Source: JBFGJY01 sp041576975 (GTDB taxonomy: Bacteria; Pseudomonadota; Gammaproteobacteria; UBA4575). From it: 6,326 nucleotides of DNA. This document shows positions 1 to 5,920 of the stretch, one piece after another (within the stretch, counting starts at the first letter, position 1; each line of letters opens with the position of its first letter). Below the pieces are notes generated by a model. That model was not told the origin of the DNA. It saw only the letters and a list, made by a program, of their open reading frames with translations, and did not search any database. The DNA is taken from the NCBI GenBank assembly GCA_041576975.1, contig JBFGJY010000099.1, forward strand, positions 1 through 6,326, written 5' to 3'. The translations under genes were made by a program, and so were the position numbers.

Positions 1-173
1 CCGAAACCTAATAGCGCAATGCTGATCACCATATAGGCGAAGTGATGCCACTGCACGATCGAGAATAAACGTGTCAGTAAAACTTCGTAGGCAAGTGCTG
101 TTGCCGAAATCAGTGCCACCGAGAATCGGGGAGGGCGCGGTTCGGATTGAAGTTGTGTGAAATTCACCGGCAT
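1..173 (-). CDS. Membrane-embedded spermidine-synthase-like protein, N-terminal fragment (3' part outside window)
   Basis: The reverse strand from an ATG at 173 stays open to the window edge, giving 57 full codons. After a polar N-terminus (MPVNFTQLQSEPRPP) there is a hydrophobic segment at about residues 17–36 containing AYEVLLTRLFSIV, then QWHHFAYM and a second hydrophobic segment at about 45–57. The pattern (Y-E-hydrophobic-LTRLFS, then HFAYMxIS-ALLGFG) is what I know from large membrane proteins that carry a spermidine-synthase-like methyltransferase fold. Aminopropyltransferase activity is not proven for that group, and the catalytic part is outside the window, so the reaction is unknown. 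It is the last visible gene of the DUF2934–pcm unit, 48 bp after the pcm stop. No clear Shine-Dalgarno precedes the ATG. The frame is open back to the pcm TGA without another common start codon, so this start is the best available. Family assignment is by pattern recall only. Confidence 0.72.
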   Translation of the reverse strand, partial: MPVNFTQLQSEPRPPRFSVALISATALAYEVLLTRLFSIVQWHHFAYMVISIALLGF

Positions 174-221
174 GAATAGTGATAAGAAAATATTTTGCTT
201 ATTGCACTCGTAATTTCTCCA

Positions 222-965
222 TCAGTGACTTCCCGTCAACGGTACGAATCGCACTGGTAGAATTTGCCGTGTCGTGATACTCCCTTCTTCGTCCTTCACA
301 ACCATGAGGAGTTGCTGAGTAAGAAAACGGCTACCGACAGGAATAATCATGCGTCCGCCCGGTTTGAGTTGCTGAATTAGTGGCGGTGGAACATGGCTGG
401 CTGCTGCGGTGACGACAATGCCATCAAAGGGGGCGTGTTGTTTCCAGCCATAATAGCCATCACCAATTTGCACCTGGATGTTGTCATAACGCAATTCAGC
501 AAGATCCCTTTGCGCGCGTTTACCAAGTGCCTCGATGATTTCGATCGTGTAGACCTTTCGCACTAATCGCGACAGAATCGCCGCCTGATAACCTGACCCG
601 GTGCCAATTTCCAGGACGCTGTGCTCTGGCTGTGGATTCAAAAGATCTGTCATGATTGCAACGATGTAGGGCTGGGAGATCGTCTGCCCGTACCCTATTG
701 GTAGTGGATGGTTGCGATAAGCGCGTGGTCGTTGGTTACTAGGGACTAGCACATGCCGCGGCACGGTATTCATTGCCTCAATGATCCGAGGATCCAGTGC
801 ATCCTTATTAAGATATATTTTTGTGGCACGCACATCGGCCTCGATTGCGCGGATCATGTTCTCTCTTTGATGCTGATAATCATCCTCTGCTGTCAACGCA
901 AGACTAGAAAAAAGCAGCAGTGAAAGTATGCGGATTATGTGCAACATAAACTTAGAGTAGTTCAT
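222..965 (-). CDS. pcm: Protein-L-isoaspartate O-methyltransferase with N-terminal signal sequence (predicted exported)
   Basis: This 247-residue protein belongs to the PCMT family, which uses S-adenosylmethionine to methylate isoaspartyl residues in damaged proteins and so starts their repair to aspartate. GQTISQPY at residues 93–100 is the family's substrate-side signature, and VLEIGTGSGYQAA at 117–129 is the glycine-rich SAM-binding motif I. LKPGGRMIIPVG near residues 203–214 fits the late strand of the methyltransferase fold. Compared with the roughly 208-residue E. coli Pcm there is an N-terminal extension: a basic start (K5, H9, R12), a hydrophobic core at 13–24 (ILSLLLFSSLAL) and a possible signal-peptidase site after A26, so a periplasmic location is predicted. 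The ATG at 965 has an AAGGA about 4–5 nt upstream. The alternative ATG at residue 7 lacks a ribosome site and would still leave the hydrophobic stretch. It lies 44 bp after the DUF2934 gene, probably in one operon. Confidence 0.93.
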   Translation of the reverse strand: MNYSKFMLHIIRILSLLLFSSLALTAEDDYQHQRENMIRAIEADVRATKIYLNKDALDPRIIEAMNTVPRHVLVPSNQRPRAYRNHPLPIGYGQTISQPYIVAIMTDLLNPQPEHSVLEIGTGSGYQAAILSRLVRKVYTIEIIEALGKRAQRDLAELRYDNIQVQIGDGYYGWKQHAPFDGIVVTAAASHVPPPLIQQLKPGGRMIIPVGSRFLTQQLLMVVKDEEGSITTRQILPVRFVPLTGSH

Positions 966-1009
966 TAAGTCCTTTCGTTCTCACGGATCACAGATAGATA
1001 AGGGATGAA

Positions 1010-1255
1010 TTATCCGCCTTTTATCGAGTTGTCGATTTCCGCCTCTGCCTCTAGCCAGTCTTCGACACAATAGTCACCTTGAAAATCACGATTCAATGCT
1101 TTGAAGTAGGCTGCTTCTGCAATCATCTGCTCTCGAAATTTTGGTGAAACAATATCAGATTTATCAGTTTTACCTTTTGTGGACTTCGTTGCATTTTCAG
1201 ATATGGATCGAGTAGAGCGAGATGCATTCGAATTTGTAGATTTCTCTGCCGCCAT
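1010..1255 (-). CDS. Small DUF2934-domain protein
   Basis: This 81-residue protein has two parts. Residues 1–40 are a low-complexity tail rich in Ser, Thr, Lys and Asn that is probably disordered. Residues 41–75 match my memory of the DUF2934 family: an IAEAAYFKA helix, a short turn with D57 and D61, then the signature VEDWLEAEAEID. The family is of unknown function and occurs as short proteins in many proteobacteria. No enzymatic residues stand out. The ATG at 1255 is preceded by AGAGGA with 5–6 nt spacing, a good ribosome site. It is the first gene of a minus-strand unit with pcm and the spermidine-synthase-like gene downstream. Whether it has a functional link to methylation is not visible from the sequence. 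The single Cys (C62) is unremarkable. Confidence 0.82.
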   Translation of the reverse strand: MAAEKSTNSNASRSTRSISENATKSTKGKTDKSDIVSPKFREQMIAEAAYFKALNRDFQGDYCVEDWLEAEAEIDNSIKGG

Positions 1256-1285
1256 GTCATCCTCTTAGTATTTCATTGTTACTAC

Positions 1286-1313
1286 TTAATATATAGGATG
1301 TGTGGCACCGCAA
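1286..1313 (-). promoter_or_regulatory. Candidate sigma70-type promoter for the DUF2934–pcm unit
   Basis: On the minus strand a TTGCGG (-35, 1308–1313) is followed after 16 bp by TATTAA (-10, 1286–1291). This lies about 30 bp upstream of the DUF2934 start codon, in the only sizeable gap (191 bp) between it and anmK. The AT-rich TATATATTAA context helps, but the -35 is only a partial match, so this is a reasonable guess rather than a firm call. The rest of the gap (1314–1446) holds no convincing gene or terminator. Confidence 0.3.
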
Positions 1314-1446
1314 TGAATTGATGCAGCTCAATTAACTTAAAGAGATTACATCATGAATAGTCAGCTATTGGCGTTATCAAAGTGTTACCGAACAGATGTT
1401 GGATAACTGCATTTGGCCGCAAGTGGACATTGGGCTAACAGGTTTT

Positions 1447-2559
1447 TTATTTTGGCTTATGTAACTCGCCAAGAACTACTTTTTTAGTTGCTCCAGTAAC
1501 ACTAGAAATGTTTCCTGGCTTTCCTTCTAGGGTTTGTTTGGCAAGCCATGCAAATGCCATCGCTTCTATCCATTTTTCAGAAACACCATGTGTGCTTGTG
1601 AGTTCAACAGGGATTTTCTGGAGTGCGTTTTGAAGTTGAGAAACTAAATAAGAGTTATAGCTTCCACCACCGCAAAGTAAAACACGGGAAATGTTCGCTG
1701 TCCAAGTCTTTATTGCATTCGTTATTGACTGAACAGTAAGCGCAACCAGTGTTGCTTGTACATCATTTTCTGGTACAAATTCCTCGTATTGATCAAGCAT
1801 GTACTGTAGCCAAATTATATTAAACTTCTCACGACCAGTGGATTTTGGCGGGAGTTGTTTGAAATACATATCTTCAAGCATTAAATTCAACAAGCCTGAA
1901 TTGATTTTCCCCGATTTTGCCCAAGCACCATTCTTGTCGAAATCTAAATCCTGATGTTTTTTGATCCAAGCGTCTAATAAAGTATTGGCAGGGCCCGTAT
2001 CGAATCCAATTACATCCGATGTTTTATCTGCAGGCAAAAAGGTAATATTAGCAATACCACCTAAATTGATAATTGCTCGATATTCTTTATCATCTCTAAA
2101 AATCTTCTCATGATAAGCACAAGCTAAAGGTGCGCCTTGACCACCTACGTCAAGATCTGCCTGGCGAAAATTTCCAACTGTTGTAATGTGAGTTGTATTT
2201 GCGATTTGTTGAATGTTTCCAATTTGAATGGAAACAGGAGGTGTGCCATTTGGATCATGCCATATAGTTTGCCCATGACTGCCAATTGCACAAATTTGGT
2301 TTGCATGTAGAGATGCTTTCGTTAATAACTTTTCAACTATTTGTGATGACGCTTGCGCAAATTTTTTATCAAGTTCTGTGATTTCTTGCGGCCATGATTG
2401 TTTTGCAATTGCACGATTGATTTTATCTCTTAGTAGATTTTCTAGAGGCTGGCTAAAACTAGCGACGATATATGTATTCGACTTCGAAAAGTCCATAAGC
2501 ACAGCATCAATGGCATCCACACTGGTGCCAGACATGAGTCCGATAAATAATTCGGACAT
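1447..2559 (-). CDS. anmK: Anhydro-N-acetylmuramic acid kinase
   Basis: AnmK phosphorylates and opens the 1,6-anhydro ring of anhydro-N-acetylmuramic acid from wall turnover, giving MurNAc-6-phosphate. This is a cytoplasmic step of peptidoglycan recycling. The 370 residues match the roughly 369 of the E. coli enzyme. Visible family motifs in order are the N-terminal phosphate loop IGLMSGTSVDAID (6–18), GSHGQTIWHDP (93–103), GNFRQADLDVGGQGAPL (129–145), NLGGIANIT (165–173), GFDTGPANTLLDAW (185–198, with D187 in the position I expect for the catalytic aspartate), STGREKFN (240–247) and the nucleotide-site CGGGSYN (296–302). No key motif is missing. It starts 15 bp after the stop of the M23 peptidase gene. 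The upstream bases (CCACTTTTTTACT) contain no Shine-Dalgarno, so translational coupling to the peptidase gene is likely. No convincing terminator follows the stop. Confidence 0.97.
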   Translation of the reverse strand: MSELFIGLMSGTSVDAIDAVLMDFSKSNTYIVASFSQPLENLLRDKINRAIAKQSWPQEITELDKKFAQASSQIVEKLLTKASLHANQICAIGSHGQTIWHDPNGTPPVSIQIGNIQQIANTTHITTVGNFRQADLDVGGQGAPLACAYHEKIFRDDKEYRAIINLGGIANITFLPADKTSDVIGFDTGPANTLLDAWIKKHQDLDFDKNGAWAKSGKINSGLLNLMLEDMYFKQLPPKSTGREKFNIIWLQYMLDQYEEFVPENDVQATLVALTVQSITNAIKTWTANISRVLLCGGGSYNSYLVSQLQNALQKIPVELTSTHGVSEKWIEAMAFAWLAKQTLEGKPGNISSVTGATKKVVLGELHKPK

Positions 2560-2574
2560 AGTAAAAAAGTGGAT

Positions 2575-4026
2575 TTAAAGATCGCGCATTACAAGCGCGT
2601 TTTGTGTGTAGGCATCTAGCTGTACTATTAGAGGCTGTATCGCTGCTTGAAAAGCTGGCATTTCGGACTCAGGTAAAGGTTTTGCGCTTGGTAGTTTCAC
2701 CTTTAAAGGATTGCGATGTACACCATTTACACGAAATTCGTAATGTAAGTGTGGACCCGTTGCTAATCCAGTACGGCCTATATAACCGATTGTTTGCCCT
2801 TGTTTTACGCGACTACCAACACTAGTACCACGCGAGTATTTGGACATATGTGCATATAACGTTGTATAGGTGTTGCCATGGCGCAAGATAATTGTTTTGC
2901 CATAACCGCCCTTATTGCCACGATGAATTATTTTGCCATTGCCCGTGGCCTTGATGGCTGTCCCTGTCGGAGCAGCATAATCAACACCTTTATGTGCACG
3001 TATTTTATTTAAAATTGGATGCTTTCTTCTTAAATTAAAATATGAGCTGATACGTCCAAGCGCGACCGGGGTGCGCATGAAAGGTTTGCGCATACTTTTG
3101 CCATCAGGAGAGTAATATTCGGTATTTTTGTTGCTATCAGTATAGCGGTAAGCCCGATACGTATTACCGCTGTTGATAAACTCTGCAGCGATAATATTGC
3201 CATCACCGACTTTTTCACCATCTAAATAGAGTTCTTCATAAAGAACCGTAAAACTGTCGCCTTTGCGAATATCTAGTGCGAAGTCAATGTCCCATCCAAA
3301 TACTCCTGCCAAGTGCATAATGAGCGCATCTGACATGCCAGCATTTTGTCCAGCAAGAAAAAGGGAGTTATTAATAGATCCGCTTGCAACTTGTGTAATC
3401 TTCTCTAATTCACGACTGGATTCTTCTACAATAAATGATTCATCATCTCTATATAGAACTAGGGATTTCGTTATACTTTTTTCAAGCTCAATTTTATGGA
3501 TTCCATTTTCATCAAAACTAAAATGTAGTTTTTGACCGGGAAATATTTTTTTAAATTGCTTAGCTTTTTTGCCAAGATTTAGTATCCGAGTTAGTTCACT
3601 ATGTATGTCAAGCTCACTAAAAATTGAGGAAAGTGTGTCACCTTTTTTTACGACAACTGTGATACGATTTTCTTCTTCTAAGGGCGCCTCTACTAATGCA
3701 GAATCTAGCTTCTCAAGAGCAATGGGCTGTTTTGTAGTCGCCAAAGGATAATCTGAGATATCAATAGATTGATTTTCAGTGGTATCTAAAACAGGCCTAA
3801 GTTCTAGAGAGACTTTTTTTAAATTAGATGAATCTGAATTAGGCGGCGTAGACTGAGTGGACTGTGTGAGCACTACACTGATAATAATTACACCAATGAA
3901 TGAAATCGTGAGTGAAGAAATGAATGGGATATGATGTCTTGGGCTTTTGCCTGAAGACGACACATTCTTAAAGTCAGCCCCAATCAAAGAATTGTAATTC
4001 ACGGAATTAGCTTTAATTTTTTGCAT
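2575..4026 (-). CDS. mepM: MepM-type murein DD-endopeptidase (membrane anchor, LysM-like and M23 domains)
   Basis: Using the ATG at 4026 the protein has 483 residues. It has a short cytoplasmic N-terminus, one membrane segment at about 34–54, a LysM-like/OapA region at about 121–172 (VVVKKGDTLSSI ... IFPGQKL), a linker domain containing SLFLAGQNAGM (221–231) and IRKGDSFTVLYEE (253–265), and a C-terminal M23 (LytM) peptidase. The zinc motifs are complete: HKGVD with H345 and D349, H393 in LYAHMS, and HLH with H426 and H428. MepM enzymes cut D,D-cross-links in the periplasm so that new wall can be inserted. An in-frame TTG at 4074 would add 16 residues but has no ribosome site. The ATG has AAGGA 9 nt upstream, and the resulting MQKIKANS resembles the start of E. 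coli MepM (MQQIARS). The gene is divergent from tyrS and probably cotranscribed with anmK. E. coli MepM is 440 residues, so this one is slightly longer. Confidence 0.93.
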   Translation of the reverse strand: MQKIKANSVNYNSLIGADFKNVSSSGKSPRHHIPFISSLTISFIGVIIISVVLTQSTQSTPPNSDSSNLKKVSLELRPVLDTTENQSIDISDYPLATTKQPIALEKLDSALVEAPLEEENRITVVVKKGDTLSSIFSELDIHSELTRILNLGKKAKQFKKIFPGQKLHFSFDENGIHKIELEKSITKSLVLYRDDESFIVEESSRELEKITQVASGSINNSLFLAGQNAGMSDALIMHLAGVFGWDIDFALDIRKGDSFTVLYEELYLDGEKVGDGNIIAAEFINSGNTYRAYRYTDSNKNTEYYSPDGKSMRKPFMRTPVALGRISSYFNLRRKHPILNKIRAHKGVDYAAPTGTAIKATGNGKIIHRGNKGGYGKTIILRHGNTYTTLYAHMSKYSRGTSVGSRVKQGQTIGYIGRTGLATGPHLHYEFRVNGVHRNPLKVKLPSAKPLPESEMPAFQAAIQPLIVQLDAYTQNALVMRDL

Positions 4027-4091
4027 AAAATAACGTCCTTGTCCGCTTTGGTCAATGAATTTAACAAGACTCAATAAATATCAAAAGCCAG

Positions 4092-4111
4092 GACTGCCTG
4101 ATCGGTCAGTC
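4092..4111. promoter_or_regulatory. 20-bp imperfect palindrome in the mepM/tyrS divergent region
   Basis: GACTGCCTGATCGGTCAGTC is an inverted repeat: five outer pairs (GACTG/CAGTC) and the inner pairs match, with one mismatch and one G/T position in each ten-base half. It sits between the divergent starts (4026 and 4132), just upstream of tyrS. TGATCGG occurs inside it (4099–4105) and again at 4120–4126, 21 bp later. It may be an operator or a leader hairpin. No regulator can be named, and no convincing -35/-10 pair was found in the 105-bp gap. Confidence 0.35.
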
Positions 4112-4131
4112 ATTTTGGGTGATCGGCAACA

Positions 4132-5364
4132 ATGATTGAAAATCCATATATAGAAGGCTTGGATGAGCTGATTCGGGGTGCTGATGAGGTCCTGCTACTC
4201 GACGAGCTAAAGTCTAAATTGGCTAAGAACCAGCCTTTGCGTGTGAAAGCAGGCTTTGATCCCACCGCTCCTGATCTGCATCTAGGCCATACGGTACTAA
4301 TAAATAAATTGCGTCAGTTCCAGTTGGCGGGCCACTATATTATCTTTTTGATCGGTGATTTTACCGGAATGATCGGTGATCCTTCGGGTAAAAATGCTAT
4401 GCGTCCGCCCTTATCAGAAGCCGAAGTCCGGGCCAATGCAACGACCTATAAAGAACAAATCTTTAAAATTCTAGATCCAAATAAAACTGAGATTGCTTTC
4501 AATTCTGCTTGGATGAGTAAAAAGAATGCCGCCGACATGGTTAAACTTGCATCTAAATATACGGTGGCGCGCATGTTAGAACGTGATGATTTTAATAAGC
4601 GTTATAAAGATGGAAAATCGATCGCCATTCATGAATTTTTATATCCATTAATCCAAGGCCAAGACTCAGTGGAGTTAAAAGCGGATGTCGAGCTTGGTGG
4701 AACGGATCAAAAATTTAATCTACTAATGGGCCGCGAATTACAAAAGGAAAGCGGGCAAGAACCGCAAGTCATCATGACCATGCCGTTATTGGTAGGATAT
4801 ACGCAAGGTGATGAAAAAATGTCTAAGTCGTCGAATAACTATATAGGTATTACAGAATCGCCTAATGAGATATTCGGTAAGATCATGAGCATTGATGATG
4901 AAAAGATGTGGCGTTACTTTGAATTGTTAAGTTTTCGTCCAGTTAATGAGATCAAAAAATTCAAAGATGAAGTACAGAATGGCGCTAATCCTAGAGATGT
5001 TAAATTTAAATTAGCAGCAGAACTTATTGAGCGGTTTCATGATCGAAAAGCCGCAGATGCTGCACAAGCCGATTTTATACAACGTTTCCAAAAAGGCGCC
5101 ATTCCGGATGATATACCTGAAATAACTATTCCGGTTGACAAAGACGGGGATGGAGTTCCGATAGGCAGTTTACTTAAAGATGCAGAGCTTGTTAAAAGCA
5201 CATCTGAAGCATTTAGAATGATTAAGCAAAATGCAGTAAAAGAAAATGGAGAACGAATAACTGATATTAGATACATTGTACAATCACCTCGTACAAGCGT
5301 CTTTCAAGTTGGTAAACGTAAGTTTGCTAGAGTAAAAGTTGTTTCTAGTGTGAGTGATGAGTAA
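4132..5364 (+). CDS. tyrS: Tyrosyl-tRNA synthetase (TyrZ type)
   Basis: This is a class I aminoacyl-tRNA synthetase that activates tyrosine with ATP and charges tRNA-Tyr in the cytoplasm. It has 410 residues. GFDPTAPDLHLGH (41–53) contains the HIGH-type motif HLGH. FLIGDFTGMIGDPSG (72–86) follows. Y171, Q175 and D178 in YPLIQGQD occupy the tyrosine-contact positions known from the family, and EKMSKS (228–233) is the KMSKS loop. The C-terminal part (about 344–404, IGSLLKDAELVKSTSEAFRMI...) is the S4-like RNA-binding domain. The sequence resembles the TyrZ/Pseudomonas form rather than the E. coli TyrS form. The residue after QG is Q177, where I recall Tyr in related enzymes. The ATG is preceded by GGGTGATC at 4117–4124, which extends the anti-Shine-Dalgarno match on its 3' side. 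The gene is followed by the rRNA control region, with no strong terminator until 5640–5693. Confidence 0.97.
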   Translation: MIENPYIEGLDELIRGADEVLLLDELKSKLAKNQPLRVKAGFDPTAPDLHLGHTVLINKLRQFQLAGHYIIFLIGDFTGMIGDPSGKNAMRPPLSEAEVRANATTYKEQIFKILDPNKTEIAFNSAWMSKKNAADMVKLASKYTVARMLERDDFNKRYKDGKSIAIHEFLYPLIQGQDSVELKADVELGGTDQKFNLLMGRELQKESGQEPQVIMTMPLLVGYTQGDEKMSKSSNNYIGITESPNEIFGKIMSIDDEKMWRYFELLSFRPVNEIKKFKDEVQNGANPRDVKFKLAAELIERFHDRKAADAAQADFIQRFQKGAIPDDIPEITIPVDKDGDGVPIGSLLKDAELVKSTSEAFRMIKQNAVKENGERITDIRYIVQSPRTSVFQVGKRKFARVKVVSSVSDE

Positions 5365-5608
5365 GTAGTAAATTTCGTCGTTCACTAAATAGTATAGAAT
5401 TTCTGTTATGACTCGTACTTTTTTGTCCGCGGGGGTGTCGGTTTCTTTAATTATAAATATTTGTGGCTTGCAATTTTAACTGTGCAAAATTTACTTCCAG
5501 CATCAGTAGCAAATTGCTCCGCGTCTAGACGAGTATTATTCAGTTGACGACAAAATCGAGCTTGCTAATACCCAATGGACTCAATTTGTAACTAGCTCCA
5601 ATCATCGC
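5365..5608. other. Intergenic region upstream of the rRNA promoters, no gene seen
   Basis: This stretch between tyrS and the first rRNA promoter has no supportable gene and no clear terminator next to the tyrS stop. It holds two small palindromes, AGCAAATTGCT (5508–5518) and CGTCTAGACG (5522–5531). A Fis-like sequence, GTGCAAAATTTACTT (5482–5496), fits the G-N2-YR-core-YR pattern except for its last base. A weak extra promoter-like pair is present: TTGACG at 5544–5549, 16 bp, TAATAC at 5566–5571. These would suit an activating region upstream of an rRNA promoter, but each alone is weak. Confidence 0.4.
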
Positions 5609-5635
5609 TTGACCTGGGCTTGAAGCCCCTATAAT
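5609..5635 (+). promoter_or_regulatory. Upstream rRNA-type promoter (P1 candidate)
   Basis: TTGACC (5609–5614) and a perfect TATAAT (5630–5635) are separated by 15 bp, which is shorter than the usual 16–18. The spacer is almost entirely one palindrome, GGGCTTGAAGCCC (5616–5628). The TATAAT followed by G+C-containing GTGCATCCGC resembles rRNA P1 promoters. Transcription would begin at about 5640–5644, exactly at the left arm of the terminator-like hairpin. Confidence 0.6.
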
Positions 5636-5639
5636 GTGC

Positions 5640-5693
5640 ATCCGCAAATTAAATGTACCATCATAAGTGGTTTTATTTATTTGCGGATTTTTT
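5640..5693 (+). terminator. Intrinsic terminator hairpin between the two rRNA promoters
   Basis: ATCCGCAAATTAAAT (5640–5654) pairs with ATTTATTTGCGGAT (5675–5688) as a 14-bp stem with a single bulged T. The loop has 20 nt, in which ACCA and TGGT can pair further. The stem runs straight into TTTTTT (5688–5693). This is a good rho-independent terminator on the plus strand only; the opposite strand lacks a trailing T-run. It can stop read-through from tyrS, and it would also stop any transcript started at the promoter immediately upstream. Confidence 0.75.
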
Positions 5694-5703
5694 CGTTCTA
5701 TGA

Positions 5704-5733
5704 TTGACAAAAATAATCCTAAAAACATATACT
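5704..5733 (+). promoter_or_regulatory. Proximal rRNA promoter (P2 candidate)
   Basis: A perfect TTGACA (5704–5709) is followed after 18 bp by TATACT (5728–5733), one base from consensus at the fifth position. The region around it is AT-rich (ATTGACAAAAATAATCC). The expected start is near 5740, giving a leader of about 180 nt that contains the antitermination boxes. Because the terminator lies upstream of it, this is probably the promoter that feeds the 16S gene directly. Confidence 0.65.
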
Positions 5734-5741
5734 TAAAAGTT

Positions 5742-5765
5742 GGCCTATGGATTTATGCCTAGGTT
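5742..5765 (+). promoter_or_regulatory. boxB-like hairpin in rRNA leader
   Basis: GGCCTA (5742–5747) can pair with TAGGTT (5760–5765), four Watson-Crick pairs plus two G·U pairs, with a 12-nt loop. It abuts boxA on its 5' side, which is where boxB hairpins sit in rRNA leaders. The stem is weak, so position carries most of the argument. Confidence 0.35.
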
Positions 5766-5777
5766 GTTTTTTAACAA
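5765..5777 (+). promoter_or_regulatory. rRNA antitermination boxA
   Basis: TGTTTTTTAACAA matches the E. coli rrn leader boxA TGCTCTTTAACAA at 11 of 13 positions. The bases after it (TATATAGATGACTTGTGTGGGCGC) also follow the E. coli leader order, in which TTTATCAGACAA is followed by TCTGTGTGGGCAC. In the known system NusB/NusE bind boxA RNA and make polymerase resistant to termination in rRNA genes. It lies downstream of the terminator hairpin, so it cannot rescue transcripts stopped there. Confidence 0.75.
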
Positions 5778-5789
5778 TATATAGATGAC

Positions 5790-5813
5790 TTGTGTGGGCG
5801 CTTTGTAGGCGCC
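5790..5813 (+). promoter_or_regulatory. boxC-like element with short GC hairpin in rRNA leader
   Basis: TTGTGTGGGCGC (5790–5801) resembles the boxC stretch TGTGTGGGCAC of E. coli rRNA leaders and has the right spacing after boxA. Its GGCGC (5797–5801) can pair with GCGCC (5809–5813) across a 7-nt loop. Confidence 0.5.
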
Positions 5814-5897
5814 TTACTTTAGTAAGGGTGATAACCATTCAGATGAAGCAAAACTTCAAGTAACTTACGAAACTTGTTGGCTTGCATCAAAAAAATC

Positions 5898-5911
5898 GCG
5901 GAGTAATCCGC
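5898..5911 (+). other. Short hairpin just before the 16S 5' end
   Basis: GCGGA (5898–5902) and TCCGC (5907–5911) form a 5-bp stem with a GTAA loop, ten bases upstream of the mature 16S start. It is flanked by A- and T-runs. It may belong to the pre-16S processing region; the partner strand beyond the 16S 3' end is outside the window, so this cannot be tested here. Confidence 0.4.
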
Positions 5912-5920
5912 AACATTTTT

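Noticed and set aside
1303..1319. TGGCAC followed by TTG, looking like a sigma54 promoter
   Set aside because: The GG and GC elements are not at the required spacing, and no plus-strand gene follows.
171..1361. 10-mer CATGAATAGT present at 171–180 and 1352–1361
   Set aside because: A single 10-base match without extended similarity is expected by chance around ATG codons.
1356..1369. Small hairpin AATAG/CTATT as a terminator
   Set aside because: The stem is only five AT-rich pairs with no T-run on either side.
1353..1406. Short plus-strand ORF of 17 codons starting MNSQLL in the anmK–DUF2934 gap
   Set aside because: It has no ribosome site and no recognisable features, and is too short to support.
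3263..3535. Plus-strand open frame of 90 codons inside mepM
   Set aside because: It is antisense to a well-supported peptidase gene and shows no protein-family features of its own.
4168..4668. Q177 in tyrS where related enzymes have Tyr
   Set aside because: The tyrosine-contact residues Y171, Q175 and D178 are intact, so this looks like a neutral variant rather than altered specificity.
5540..5728. Minus-strand open frame of 62 codons before the 16S gene
   Set aside because: It lies across the P1 promoter, terminator and P2, has no family resemblance and no good ribosome site; the regulatory reading explains the sequence better.
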